Shown here: piece after piece, positions 45,937 through 57,749 of the stretch
Layout of the letters: every line of letters begins with the position of its first letter
How positions within the stretch are numbered: the first letter of the stretch is position 1
Assembly (NCBI GenBank): GCA_018340375.1
Contig: JAFFJZ010000009.1
Location: 20,724,501-20,788,500, forward strand
Source: Gonatopus flavifemur
Taxonomy: Eukaryota > Arthropoda > Insecta > Hymenoptera > Dryinidae
Direction: 5' to 3'
DNA: 64,000 nucleotides
The notes under the pieces: model-generated
Databases searched by the model: none
The model's input: the letters and a program-made list of their open reading frames with translations, nothing else
What the model was told of the DNA's origin: nothing
Position numbers and translations under genes: made by a program

Positions 45937-47249
45937 CTTGGATCTAACTAACATTAACATTTGATAAGTTGAACTAAGTAATAATAATAGGATAAATTGG
46001 TTTTCAATAATTCACAAGTTCTCTCTCAGTGTATAGAGTAAATGGAGGGAGATTCTTCACACTTATTATGGAAAATGATGGTATCGTTGATGGGATTGGC
46101 TCTGGAAATGAGTACGAATCGAGCAACAATACTGATATTTGATAACGGATGCGCATAATATTTAATTCGTTTCAAGACGGAAAAGTTAATTTTCTAGAAA
46201 AGTTTTCTATCGTTTTGAATATGGACTTTGAATCGTAGTTGTATGAGACTTGATGCCTCATCAGTGATACATATAAAGCATATATGGTACCGCGCGCAAC
46301 ATATATGTTTGCAGGGAACGGTCAAAAATATATATGATTCATATTTGGTATAGATATTTGCTATGTATGGATCATTTCATATCGGATTTTCCAAGAGTTC
46401 ATAAATATTTTTGAAATGGTTATCCCGAATTCTCTGTTGAAAAATGTGAGATACGTATCATTTGTTCCTTTTTTTCTTGTTCTATTATGATTCCAGGTTT
46501 ACAACATATGTCGAAGTCCTTGGTTTCTAAAACCCATTTTTTTTCAAATGCCTGTATCTTGGAAAGCTTTCAATACAAAAAATTATTACCAAGGCATGGA
46601 ACTTAGGATTTTGCCTCAACTTTTCACAAAGTCAAGAGAAAATTTCTTTCCAAGGACGTATTTTGCCGTAATTCGACGATGGAAGTGAAAAGAGTATTTT
46701 ATTCAAATTCGAATACGTTTGATTTTCAAATTCCACAAGCAAAACTAATTTCTGGAACCTTACGATAATTTTCGTTTCGTTTTCGAAAATGTTACTCCAC
46801 GGCATTCGGGAGATCTGGACAAAACAAGGGCGGCCTGAGAACTCCGGGTGCTCGATTATTCGAGATTTGTAATGCAGCATAGATACGAGACATTTCATGG
46901 ACGAATTGATGTGTAATTTCAAGTTATTGAGTTATCTTTCTTGTCTTGTTTTATTTATATTTCTTGAATGTCGTAGAAAATTACCATTTCCAGAACTGAA
47001 CCAGAAGTATTGCTATGCACCTTAGATCGATCGTGTTTGTTGAATAAAAAAATTAACCCGTTGAGGTCACACTTCAAAGTACTTACGTGAAGGTTACACA
47101 AGGTCTTTCGGACCCCAAATCAAAGCAACAGATGCCATTCACGCAGTCTTTCAAATATTGTTGCAGATTTCTCGGTAAAATTCACATCTCGGTGTCCTGA
47201 CAATAACAGAAGGCAGCACAAATTAAAATTCACGACAAGTACTGTAAGC
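45937..47249. other. No gene recognised, with a small CATATATG cluster
   Basis: 46262-46350 holds several CATATATG-type palindromes, like those at 48.0 and 54.0 kb. The rest has no coding signal. The CAGTGTA string at 46027 resembles a MITE right end without a left partner. Confidence 0.5.
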
Positions 47250-47251
47250 TA

Positions 47252-47406
47252 CCCTGACGAAAATTTTTGTCATAATTTCTCATAATTTCTCATTGTCCCA
47301 ATTCATGGAGAAAATATGAGAAAGAACAATGGGATTCCCCATATTTTCTCCATGAATTGGGACAATGAGGAATTATGAGAAATTATGACGAAAATTTTCG
47401 TCAGGG
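47252..47406. mobile_element. 155-bp palindromic MITE
   Basis: A nearly perfect hairpin: the left arm starts CCCTGACGAAAATTTT and the right arm is its inverted copy, with arms of about 70 bp and a very short loop. TA occurs on both sides (47250-47251 and 47407-47408), which fits a Tc1/mariner-type target. It contains no coding sequence. Confidence 0.88.
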
Positions 47407-47796
47407 TACGGAACCACAGACTCCCCCTAGAGCTTTTTGGACTCCTGGTGATCTCAAAGGGCCGAAAACGTCCGAATTCGAATAAACCACCATTTTTACT
47501 TCCACCGTAGGAATTCCACTAGACACAAATTGAAAAAAAAAAGTTCAGAAAAAATCCCAACTTCTATGCCTTATTAGTAATTCTGTGTGTTGAGACCTTT
47601 TCGAGATACACGCATTTAAAAAGAACTGGATTTGTCAAAACTACAAGCTCTGACACATTGTAAACCGGTGAACACAATGAAATGAAAAAGAGCAAACAAA
47701 CAAATTTGACAAGTGTCTCATATTTTTCAACGAAGAAATCGAAAATAATTATTCTAAAAATATTGAGGAACTCATTGTGAATCTGGCCTGCAATAA

Positions 47797-48175
47797 CTCA
47801 TATATGTTTTATATGTGATCCACAATTGTTGATCTACCAATTCGGAGTTCATATATGAGCCATATATGGTTTTCAAGAATAAGCGGGAGTTCATATACGT
47901 GAAAGAAGTCGCTTCATCCAAGCTACTGGCGGTGGCTCCAGTGAAAGGGGGATGGAGTCCGGTCCCAACGAACCGCGTTCAATTCTCGTAGGAGAGACTT
48001 TTTTTATACCCCCATGTATATGGGCCATATATGGGTCATATATGGTCCATATATGGATCATATATGGCTCATATATGTTTGGATTGCTCATAACATATAT
48101 GATCCATATATGAGTTATATATGGGGCATATATGGGTCATATGTGGGTCATATATGGTGCATTTCCACTAGGGAC
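47797..48175. repeat. CATATATGG array
   Basis: Dense run, strongest at 48014-48165, of the palindromic core CATATATG spaced every 11-12 bases with variable GG, GT or GA links. An isolated part starts at about 47797. The right edge has CATTTCCACTAGGG, whose inverted form CCCTAGTAAAAATG also opens the similar array at 53918. Confidence 0.8.
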
Positions 48176-48676
48176 ATTATGTTATGTGTAAGAAGTGAAC
48201 TGGAAATATTACCAGTTATGAATGTATATATCATCATGATTCTTCAAGTGTCCCTGTTTTTCATCAAAATCAAATCCCGAAGGAAACTGTTGTGAAATCA
48301 TGTTTATGGTATGTAAGAGTCACATAGATCTATTTCATTCAGATTAATCAAAGAAAAGAGCAGTCACGGTTTTTTGTAATGCTTCAAAGTGAAGTTCGTT
48401 TATCATTGGCATTCATTATCATTTTGCTCACTTATATATGTGAGCTTCTGATCAAGTTACCTTAATCACTTGAAGTGAAGTGGAGGGTCTTTTGATAAGC
48501 GACGTGAAATGACTTCCTCACTCAAACAATGTGCATAATATGAAATGAACTGTGAGTTTGTTGGAATAAATGGTCTACGAATAAGTATGACTTGAATCGT
48601 TAAAGATATTATCTTACACATATTTCGGAAGCGCAGTGAGTTTTCTTACTCTGATCAGAATGAACTACTGGCATGA

Positions 48677-49575
48677 TGGATACCTAACTGTGATTTGCTT
48701 CTAAAGAGTATTTCTACATCACTTTATTGAACAATACATATATGTGGTTATGAATGAAGCCGAAGGGTTTTAGCAATAAAAAATCATCTGTCAAATTACA
48801 AGCACAGGGATTTCCCTTCATTACCATAAATTACATGTGACACGAGAAATATTCAATTGATTTTCATTCTTAAAAATTGACTGAATAATTTGTTCATATC
48901 TAATTATTTATAAATACATGTATAGTTCAACGAAGTTATTTCCAAGTAGTTTTTGACAATCAATATCTCTTATAAGTATCTATCGTGCCAATGGTTCATG
49001 GTAGTCAGAGTAAAGAAAACTCACTGCGCTCCCAATATGTAACTGAAATTTCTTTATCGACTCAAGTGTTGTGGATACTTACCTCTTATTCGCAAAGAAT
49101 TTATGTCAATCAAGTGACTGGTCATTTCACTTCATACAGATTGTGGATCGAAGGAATGACATCACTTCATTCCACTTGATCACCTGAAAAATCATCACAG
49201 GTTTACAAAAGTGGTAGTGATAGTACATTCTCTCTGACAATTGGTTTGATGGATACTTGACTGTGATTTAATTCCAAAAAATATTTGTACATAACTTCAT
49301 TGAATGATACATGTAGTTATAAATGGAGTTTAAGATTCTTACCATTAGGAAGATCATCTCTAAAATTACAAGCATAGGGAATTTCGCTCACTACCATACC
49401 TCACATGCAATAATGTAAATATTAAATTGATTTTGATTCCTGCAAATGGACCTAATAATTTGTTCATATATAATTCTTTATAACTACATGCATAGTTCAA
49501 TGAAGTTATTTTTAAGTAATTTCTGACAATCTGTCCCTTATGAGTATCTATCGTGCCAATAGTTCATAGTAATTC
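48677..49575. repeat. Two copies of a ~570-bp direct repeat
   Basis: Blocks beginning GATGGATAC at 48677 and 49249 share, in order, CTGTGATTT, ATTACAAGCA, AATTTGTTCATAT and TATCTATCGTGCCAAT. They are diverged by base changes and small indels. Confidence 0.8.
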
Positions 49576-50150
49576 ACATTACTTGTGATAGAAAACAGAT
49601 ATGTGAAATATCACATGAACCACGATAGACTGTCTATAGTTCATTCCACATGCATCCCGATTGCATAAATTTGTGATTGGTAACGATTAAACGTCCATCG
49701 TAAGCTTCACATCACTTGTAATAGAAAATAGATATGTGAAATATCACATAAACTACGATAGACTTCCCATCGTCCATTCCACCTCCAACACGATTGCTTA
49801 AGTTTGTGATCGACAACGATTGAATGTCTATCGTAAGTTTTACAATACTTGTGATAGAAAACAGGTATGTGAAATATCACATAAACTACGATAGACTGTC
49901 TATAATTCATTCCACATGCACCACGACTGCTCAAGTTCGTGATTGGTAACGATTAAACGTCCATCGTAAGCTTCACATTACTTGTGATAGAAAATAGATA
50001 TGTGAAATATCACATAAACTACGATAGACTTTCCATCGTTCATTCCACCTCCAACACGATTGCTTAAGTTTGTGATCGACAACGATTGAATGTCTATCGT
50101 AAGTTTTACATTACATGCCATAGAAGACGGCTTTGTAAACATCACATAAG
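49569..50150. repeat. 133-bp tandem array with alternating subtypes
   Basis: The same landmark (ACTTGTGATAGAAAA or variant) falls at 49581, 49714, 49847, 49980 and 50113, exactly 133 bases apart each time. Odd and even units differ consistently (CTGTCTAT with CATGCACC against TTCCATCG or similar with CCTCCAACAC), so the effective repeat is a 266-bp dimer. Looser copies of the CGATAG motif continue to about 50385. Confidence 0.9.
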
Positions 50151-50502
50151 ATACTATAAGTTTCATATCGTTAATGTCATATAAGTCACGGGTATGATCA
50201 TAAAATACGATATGAAACGAAAAACTTCGTATCGCTTTCTAACGATCAAACCCAAGTATGATAGATTCGCATTAAAAACGATAGCATTCCTATCGGTCCC
50301 AAAATCAACTTCGATAGGCATGATTAAAAACGATACAATATTTTGCAAAATCAATCGTTTCCTATAGTTTCCTTTCGGATTTTGTTATCAGGGATCACTG
50401 CAGTATGAGATTTTTTACAACAAATTCCTCGTCCGTTTCTGGTTAGTGCCTCCTCAGTTACTTGATAGTACTTGCTTAGTTTTCCTGAATAGTCCTTCGT
50501 TA

Positions 50503-50750
50503 CACTGTAAAAAAAATTTGTTGAATTCCAAACAAAAATGCTTGGAAATTTACAAACTTGGTTTGAAAAAATAATTTCCGAACCTTTTTTGTAAATTACC
50601 GAACAAAAGTTTGTGAATTCTCAAAAATCTTCGTGAAATCACAAAATTTTTTGAATGTTTACAAACTTTTGTTTGGTAATTTACAAAAAAAGTTTGTGTA
50701 AAAAACTGCCAAACTTCTTTGGCAGTTTAGGAAGTGTATTTTTCACACTG
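50503..50750. mobile_element. ~250-bp MITE with CACTG ends
   Basis: Starts CACTGTAAAAAAAATTTG and ends TTTTTCACACTG, with TA on both sides (50501-50502 and 50751-50752). 248 bp. The interior has many AAACTTTTGTTTGG-type inverted words and no coding signal. Confidence 0.7.
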
Positions 50751-51707
50751 TAGTAGATGCGTTACCCCCCTCACCAGTTACTTGTGAGTTTTCTCAGTTA
50801 GTTTCTCGCCAGTAAAAAGGCGAGATGAACTGATGAGTACCTCATGATTGACTAGTAAAAATTTATCTCAGGGTGTGAATTGATTATTGAAATCACATGA
50901 ATTCATGATAAAATCAATTCTCAACACTTATAGGGTAAAGCAGAGTGAGATGACGCACTTTACTCCTTCTGTACAGCATAAATAATAGATTGTGCGACGA
51001 GGGACGAAAGTTGGTGATTGCCGCGAGGATGAAGTTTGTTGCACGACCATAACGAGTGCAGCAATCACACGAGCCGCAGTCATCAATTCTCTTCCCGAAA
51101 TGCACATACTACTTTTGTAACAAGGGCCTTCAAAGTACCTCTTTTCTGTCTTGTTTTTGGAGACAAAATAAATCTGAGTAACTATCACAAGGTTTTGTTA
51201 TCGAGGTTTCTGACTGTTGGTGTGGTTGCGCCACTATTCATCCGCTTTCTTCCCGTCAAGCGGTTTCCTTAGGGTTGAAAGTATATCTTTCTTCTCATGC
51301 ACATGCACGAGTTGATTTTCAGTCTACTCGTATGCAACTGACAATTTCCGCCTCCAAGAACGAGAAAGAAAAGGGGTACTTTCAAGGCACATGTCACAAA
51401 AATAATATATTAAACCTCGTTCACTCAAGAAACAACAAAGCTTCAATCACAATTTCAAAATCTTCTTTGAGTAAATTGGGATTTATGTATCATTTCCTGC
51501 TGTAGAGTCACCCAGATTCACCGTATTTCACATGTTGCCATCAGTCCTAGTGTGGTAGAAAAAACAAAAGTCGTGGAGTGGATGTAAAGGCAGGATGCAT
51601 AGTCAAGCACTGGACCTAGTCTCAGCCCACAACCTTATGCATGGCGTAGGACCGTTCCTAGTCTCATACCTGATTGTGCATAACGCCTTTAGTACAGTGA
51701 TGCAAGT
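50751..51707. other. No gene recognised
   Basis: No domain motif. A short inverted pair of CCTAGTCTCA-type words is present at 51617-51667, orientation direct. Confidence 0.45.
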
Positions 51708-51709
51708 TA

Positions 51710-52203
51710 CAACAAGATTACTCCCTTCATCACACCCATATGTATAGAAGTCTCACACACATAGTTGAACCGCCGACAAAAGAAAGAGTGACCGCAAAAA
51801 AGAGTATTTTTCTGCCTATTTTTTGGAACCGCGGGTTTCAGGTTGGAATACATTCTAACAAATCCTCTATGTTGATCATTAGCGAGGGGATACCATTTTC
51901 CGGTGAGCATAACACTGGCTTTGGAGGTGAAGTAGTATCAATTTTCGATCCAGATCATATAAAAATATATAAGTTTTCTGTAGAAAAGAATCGGTTCTGT
52001 CAAGAATCTATCGATTTTGACGACTTCTGTATCTCTAAAACCATTGTTGTGCTCACCGGGGAATGTTATTCCCTCGCGAATGATCGACATAGGGTATTTT
52101 CCAGAATGCATTCCAACCTGACATCCACGGTCTTAGAAAAACAGGCGATTTTTGCGCTTACTCTTTGATTGTGTAGAGCGTATTGAAAGGAGTAATCTTG
52201 TTG
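51710..52203. mobile_element. 494-bp fold-back element with ~220-bp arms
   Basis: Left arm starts CAACAAGATTACTCC and the right arm ends GGAGTAATCTTGTTG. The arms (about 51710-51930 and 51975-52203) match over their whole length with scattered changes. TA flanks both ends (51708-51709 and 52204-52205). The open frame across it (51740-52168) is a by-product of the palindrome, not a gene. Confidence 0.87.
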
Positions 52204-52413
52204 TATCTGGCATCATTGTCTTAGGAATGTTCAAAGGATCAATCTTTGTTCAGAGAAAAAACATTTAGTTTCCATGAATATTCATACAATATTGATATAA
52301 ATTTGATACATTTTATATGGAATAAAGATCGATCCTTTTCAACATGCCTAGGGGGTTATGATTATTTCTATGTCATACAAGGAGGAATTGTGGTGTCATA
52401 AAAGCACGCTCAA

Positions 52414-52455
52414 GCGTGAGGAGGGAGAGAGAGAAAGAGAGTGAGAGAGAGAAGA
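52414..52455. repeat. (GA)n microsatellite
   Basis: About 40 bases of imperfect GA repetition, GAGAGAGAAAGAGAGTGAGA. Confidence 0.85.
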
Positions 52456-52527
52456 GACGATTTTGAAGGAAAATCGAAAACTCAAGTAGTATCGCGTAAT
52501 GAGGACTCCAAGGATTAGAAGGGGTCG

Positions 52528-52845
52528 TTAAAAAGGTGTAGGATTTCGAGAACCGAAACCTGTAACAACAGAAGAGGGACATGTGTTCAGTTTCTTTTGC
52601 CATCTTTTTCTCCTTCCCTTTCTGTTTCTCCTTTTACTTGTTTTTGATCTTTTTGTTCTGGCTCTCCGTGGTTTCTCGTTTCCATTCTTCGAAGCCATTG
52701 CCACCAACCGAGGGCACCCTCTTTCCCCGTCAGTGGTATCGCTGTCATCGTTCTTGGATCTCGTAGCTACAGCTGCAAGGTCAACCGCGATCCTGAATAC
52801 ACACGTGACTGATATACCGTGGAGTCGAGTGAAGTGGTCATTCAA
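52528..52845 (-). other. Lys/Arg-rich open frame, gene status unclear
   Basis: 105 codons with a basic central stretch (RRARTKRSKTSKRRNRKGRR). The base composition of this block is more balanced than its surroundings. It has no known domain and both ends lack clear gene signals. It could be part of a host exon or chance. Confidence 0.2.
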
Positions 52846-52859
52846 ATCATGAGATTAAA

Positions 52860-53915
52860 AACGAAATCGACGAAAATAAAAGAGAGCGGACAAATGATAC
52901 GGTCAGACCTTTTTTTATGAAATTTGTTTTCTGGTTCTTTTTAATATAGATATAAAATATCAAAACTTGTATTGACATCACTTTTTGTGGAAAATTCATT
53001 TCCTGAATCGAACAAGTGCTTATCTCCAAAGTTGAATTTAACCCTCAATTGGTATCGCGGTTTCTGATACCGCTGAGGAAAAAGTTTTAATGTCTCAAAT
53101 CTTCTAACTTTATTTGAGGATACTTCGCACTAATAAATGTCTGCATTTAGTATGTTTCCGTCTCTCTGAAGTAGAAATAATACCATGAAATGAACAATAA
53201 CTGGAATATTCAAATTTGAAAATTTTTTACAAAAATAACGATACCAATTGAAGAGTAAACATTGTACGTATGACTGGACGATAATAATCAAAAGAATTTC
53301 AGATAACCCGGGTTGAAAAATCTGGACAATTTTTGTCCTAATATTTGACTCTGGACTGATTTTGACGTGATTTATAAGTATTGTGGACAAAATCAAACTT
53401 GCCCAACATTTTAGTCAGAATTTCTCTTCCAACAGATGAAAGTGGTTGAGGGGCAATTGAGACTAAGATTTTGAACGCGTCTCATTTTACCTGCAATATC
53501 CATACACGGAGGGAAAGAATGTAGTAAAACAGTATTATTTCGCCAAATGTCATCACAATTACCTCGCGGTTTCATAGCCTTTCTTACAGAAGGGTGAAAA
53601 TTTTTGAAGTAAATCCATGATTTGTGATGTTGTGAAGAAAATAGAAACGAAGTACCAAGAATTCCCCTACTAGATAGTGATGAGGTACCCCATGAATATT
53701 TCGGAAAACATTTCATTTGTTCATTTATGAAATGAAATCGAAAATTTTTATATTTCTTCATTGAAGAATCATTTCCTCGTGAGCTATCCTTGAAGATCGA
53801 TGAAAATTTAGGAGCATGGTGAAAAAGTATTCAGGAGCATGGTAAAATAGTAAAACATTGTCAAAAGAGGGCAATCATTGATTGTTGCTAATTTTGTATC
53901 AATTCTCAATAAACA
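52860..53915. other. No gene recognised
   Basis: AT-rich. Short frames only, no motif. Confidence 0.5.
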
Positions 53916-54199
53916 CCCTAGTAAAAATGAATCATGTAAGAACATACATAAAGCATATAGAAACCATACATGGTCATATATGACCATATATAATTCATAC
54001 GCAATCCATATTGAATCCGTATATGATAATATATGGCCCATATAGAATCCATATATGAGCTTTCGATGCAAGACTTTCCCATACATGTGAAAAAATTCTG
54101 TCACATATGGAATATTTTTCGTATATGGATTTTATATGGATTATATATGAGTTTTATATGATCATATATGGATCACATATGCATTAAATATGGATTGTA

Positions 54200-55486
54200 C
54201 AGGTTGGTTGAAAAGTTCCTGCGCTCACCAAGAGATAGCACTGCCAGCTCAAAACTTTTTTTTTCTCAAGTTGGTATATCTGTCCTGAGAACACATGCAA
54301 AGTTACAAGTCATTCTGTCAATTCATTCTTTGTTTACAAGCCATTTGAAGTTGACGTGTCATTGATTTTTCTTAATATGGGAAAAATTGAATATCGTGCA
54401 GTCATTAGATTCTTTGTTTTGAAGGGTTTAAAAGCAAAGGAAATTCATGAACAATTGTTAGAAGTGTATAAGGAGTCCTCACCTTCAAAACGCACCGTTG
54501 AATTTTGGGCTGGTGAATTTAAACGTGGTCGTACTAGCCTTGAAGACGATCCACGCGAAGGACGACCAAAAACTGCAACCACAGCAGAAATCATTGAGCA
54601 TGTACATAATATGGTTAGTGAAGATCCAAGTTTGACTAAGCGTGAAATTGCTAATGTCATAGGCATCTCAGACGAACGAGTACTCCATATTTTACATGAA
54701 GAATTACGTATGAAAAAACTGTTTGGAAAGTTAGTACCGCACACGTTAACAATTCAACAAAAACTGGATCGAAAACAAATTTCTCAGCATAATTTGGAGC
54801 GTTTTAAGCAGAATAAAACCGACTTCTTGCGTCGTTTCATAACTATGGATGAGACTTGGATCTACCACCATGATCCTAAATTGAAACAAGAACGTTTACA
54901 GTGGACTGAAGCTGGTTGTTCAGCTCCAAAGCAGGTGAAGTCACACCGATCAGCAAAGAAGGTTATGGCATCAGTTTTTTGGGATGCAAAAGGAATTTTG
55001 TTCATTGATTATCTTCAGAAAGGTAAAACAATCAACTCCGAATATTACTGCAGCCTTTTGGATCAGTAAAAGTTCGTGAGAAAAGACCTGGTTTGAAGGA
55101 GAAAAAAATCATTTTTCATCAAGATAATGCACCTGCTCACAAAAGTGTTTTGACGATGGCTAAATTCGAAGAACTCAAGTACGAATTGCTTAAACATCTA
55201 CCGTATTCGCCAGATTTGGCTCCTAGCGACTACTATCTCTTCAGAAATCTCAAACAATTCCTTCGTGGAAAGCATTTTTCGTCGAATGAAGAGGCCATAG
55301 CAGCCGTAGACGGGTATTTTGCAGAGCTTCCGGAAAACCATTATAAGGATGGGATAAAATTATTGGAAGATCATTGGAACAAGTGTATTGAGCTTCTAGG
55401 AAATTATATTGGATAAAAAAAAAATATATTTCGTAACAAAAACAGTATTCTTTCATTTCGAGCGCAGAAACTTTTCAACCAACCTG
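54200..55486 (+). mobile_element. Mariner copy, best preserved in the window
   Basis: Ends are inverted repeats of about 27 bp starting CAGGTTGGTTGAAAAGTT, with one mismatch near the middle. TA flanks both ends (54198-54199 and 55487-55488). 1287 bp, the usual mariner size. The transposase has a single frameshift. Confidence 0.95.
54377..55416 (+). pseudogene. Mariner transposase with one frameshift
   Basis: Starts MGKIEYRAVIRFFVLKGL at 54377; the upstream ATG at 54356 adds seven residues that do not look conserved. It contains two helix-turn-helix regions (about residues 20-45 and 85-110) with FKRGRTSLEDDPREGRP between them. The first catalytic Asp is in TMDETWIYHH, the second in HQDNAPAHK and the third in YSPDLAPSDYY, with 34 residues between the last two (D34D). 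The frame breaks near 55068 in SLLDQ and resumes at once, consistent with loss of one base. It ends GNYIG at 55416. Apart from that break the length of about 345 residues is full. The sequence style fits the mellifera-like subfamily, which I infer from the opening residues. Confidence 0.93.
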
Positions 55487-55580
55487 TATATGATTCTATG
55501 CATTTTCATATATGAATCATATATGAATTTTATATGTATTATGTATGAATTATGTATGGGTCATATATGTTCGTTGCAAA

Positions 55581-56194
55581 TGCTGATCTGACTCTCTTCT
55601 GGGGACAATGATGAAAGTTCCCTTACAGGACTAGACTCTCTGGATCTTTAAGATTAGGAAACCGTTGGAGAATTTTTGCGCTCGCTCTTCGGGTTCATGA
55701 GAAATAATACTGTTCACCGTTACGCACAATGAAATAAAATCCTAAAAAGTTGGATAAAACTGTAAGGAGGTCTCAAATTTGCTCAAAATGCGGTACCAGA
55801 GAGTTTTTGGGGACACTGATCACGAATCTCTTGTCAAAATTTCAGAATTTGGAATGGTGGATCCAGTATGGCGAATAATAATTCTAAAATTTAACGAATG
55901 TTTTTCAAACTGTGTACCCAGGGGTTTTTTGACATTGTTTTGACAATGACCTCCATCCACTTCCTCCAATGAATGAAGTGACGGAATTTAGCGATATTAC
56001 AGAACACTGCTTAATCATGATAATTTTGATTGTCCATCATAGTAAAAATAGTTCACTTTACTATACATTACTAGTTTTTGAATTAAATTCGTCATCTTCA
56101 ACATAATTTCTGAAGATTAAAGAAGGAATGTCTCAAAAGTACCATATATCGTAGTTAGGACGATGAAAAAAGTGATTTTTCAGTTCCTGCCTCA
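55581..56194. other. No gene recognised
   Basis: No coding or repeat signal. Confidence 0.5.
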
Positions 56195-56196
56195 TA

Positions 56197-56435
56197 CACT
56201 GAGGGGAGCTTCTTGAGGTAAGAAAATATTTCATTCAATGGTATATATAAAATATTTCGGTGAATCAATTAAATGTTATTTTAATTGATGGAATTTTTTT
56301 CTACCGTATGAAGTATTCCATCAACTGAAGAACAATTTCACGAATTCAAATAAAATCTGATTGATCTGAAGGAATATCTTATAAATATCATTGGATGCAA
56401 TATTTTTTTCTCTCTATGACTTTTTTCCCTCAGTG
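56197..56435. mobile_element. ~240-bp MITE with CACTG ends
   Basis: Starts CACTGAGGGGAGC and ends TTCCCTCAGTG, flanked by TA (56195-56196 and 56436-56437). The interior carries a second inverted set (ATTGATGGAATTTTTTTC against ATTCCATCAAC). No coding signal. Confidence 0.75.
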
Positions 56436-57360
56436 TAATATGGCAACGCACTATGCATTGGTTTACGATTCCATTCCATTTTTATTCTACGAAAAAAAGA
56501 CAACATTATTCGAGATCATCATGATTTTCAATGCTTTGATCAACGCATTAAAATCGTTCTTTTCATAATTCACTTTGAAACTCGCTGGACGCAATTCTGA
56601 ATCTCGTCGAGCGTTGTACATTCCTAATTGTTGACCCATTATAATATTCATCCCAACATCAATTGTGATACTCTTTGTTTTACAGGAGGAGACATTTCGT
56701 CAATCAAGTAACTGAAAACTCACATTCTTCAGCGAAAACAGACTCATAGACATTTCTCCTTGTTTCATGAAATCGTGGGAATTCCTGTCCCTTTACACAT
56801 GACACTAAAAAAACAAGTGCATCGTTCTTCGATCTTCTGGATAAAGAAAGGAAGAAGGAGAAGACATATAGTAGTGGTGGTAGTACCAGTAGAAGTAGCC
56901 GTAGTAGAAGGAGATGACCAACAACGAGAAGTAGTAACAGTCGTACGTTTATTTTGGATCTTTACGATGGGTTCGACGACCGATGACCGCAGGCCACGAC
57001 CGTGAGGAAGGAAAGGCTGGGCCCAGCGCACGAGCACTCCCGTACCACTCATCTTATCACAACACACGTACTTACGCGCATCTCGCATTCGTAATTCTCT
57101 CTCTCTTTATTCGTTCGTGGATAAAAATCCACGAAACCCTATGGTCTCTCACATATTCATTGCTTGTTTGCTGAATGCCGGATGTGATGTATCTGCTTGC
57201 TCACCATTTTCCTGTCCAGATAGTCAATTTTCGAATCGAAAATTGATTGAGTTTGGATTGTTGGGAACGTTAATATTCATCATTCGAGTTACATTTACGA
57301 GAAAAGTCGTATATGATTTTCTATTAGGACGACGATTGAATTGGAAGAGAAGAAAGTAAT
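56436..57360. other. No gene recognised; trinucleotide repeat at 56868-56935
   Basis: 56868-56935 is a degenerate run of GTAGTA, GTGGTA and GAAGTA. The open frames on both strands here are produced by that repeat. Confidence 0.5.
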
Positions 57361-57749
57361 GCCCTGGTAGAAATATCACGAGTCTTTCCCGATCACCCAT
57401 GAGGGGTTAGCAAGGAAAAACTAGTTGGGATAAACTGGAGAGTTATTAGCGAATATTTGGTGAGGTGTATGAAATCATTGATCATGTCATTTTCATATGA
57501 GAGGCGGATCAAATTCATATTTTATTCCAAAATTACGAAATTCGAAACTTCATAGATCACGAAACGTGAAGAACCACTCGAAGAATACTTACCAGTTTCC
57601 ATGTCAAAAAATTTGAATATACCTATGTTTAAACTAGACAATCCATGTGTAGAAACGGGCTTACAAACACTGCATATGTTGAAATTAATAATTTGAGAAA
57701 AGAATCTGTAAATTAATCATTTCAATTATCCTATGTGGAAATTTCCCGA

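Larger units (their letters stand above)
53918..55580. repeat. CATATATG-rich element interrupted by a mariner
   Basis: 53918-54197 and 55489-55580 are rich in CATATATG, ATATGGATT and ATATGAATC words like the arrays at 46.3 and 48.0 kb. The mariner sits between them at a TA, so they were one repeat before its insertion. The left edge is CCCTAGTAAAAATG. Confidence 0.7.

Noticed and set aside
49569..50150. Regularly spaced repeats considered as a CRISPR array
   Set aside because: The whole 133-bp unit repeats with no unique spacers, and the context is eukaryotic.
51740..52168. 142-codon open frame
   Set aside because: It lies wholly inside an inverted-repeat element with TA flanks; no protein motif, and the two arms are non-coding copies of each other.
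52581..52852. Plus-strand open frames rich in Phe and Leu that look like membrane segments
   Set aside because: They are the complement of a Lys/Arg-rich stretch and of pyrimidine-rich sequence; composition alone explains them.
56760..57088. Open frames on both strands with Val or Thr runs
   Set aside because: Produced by a degenerate trinucleotide repeat.
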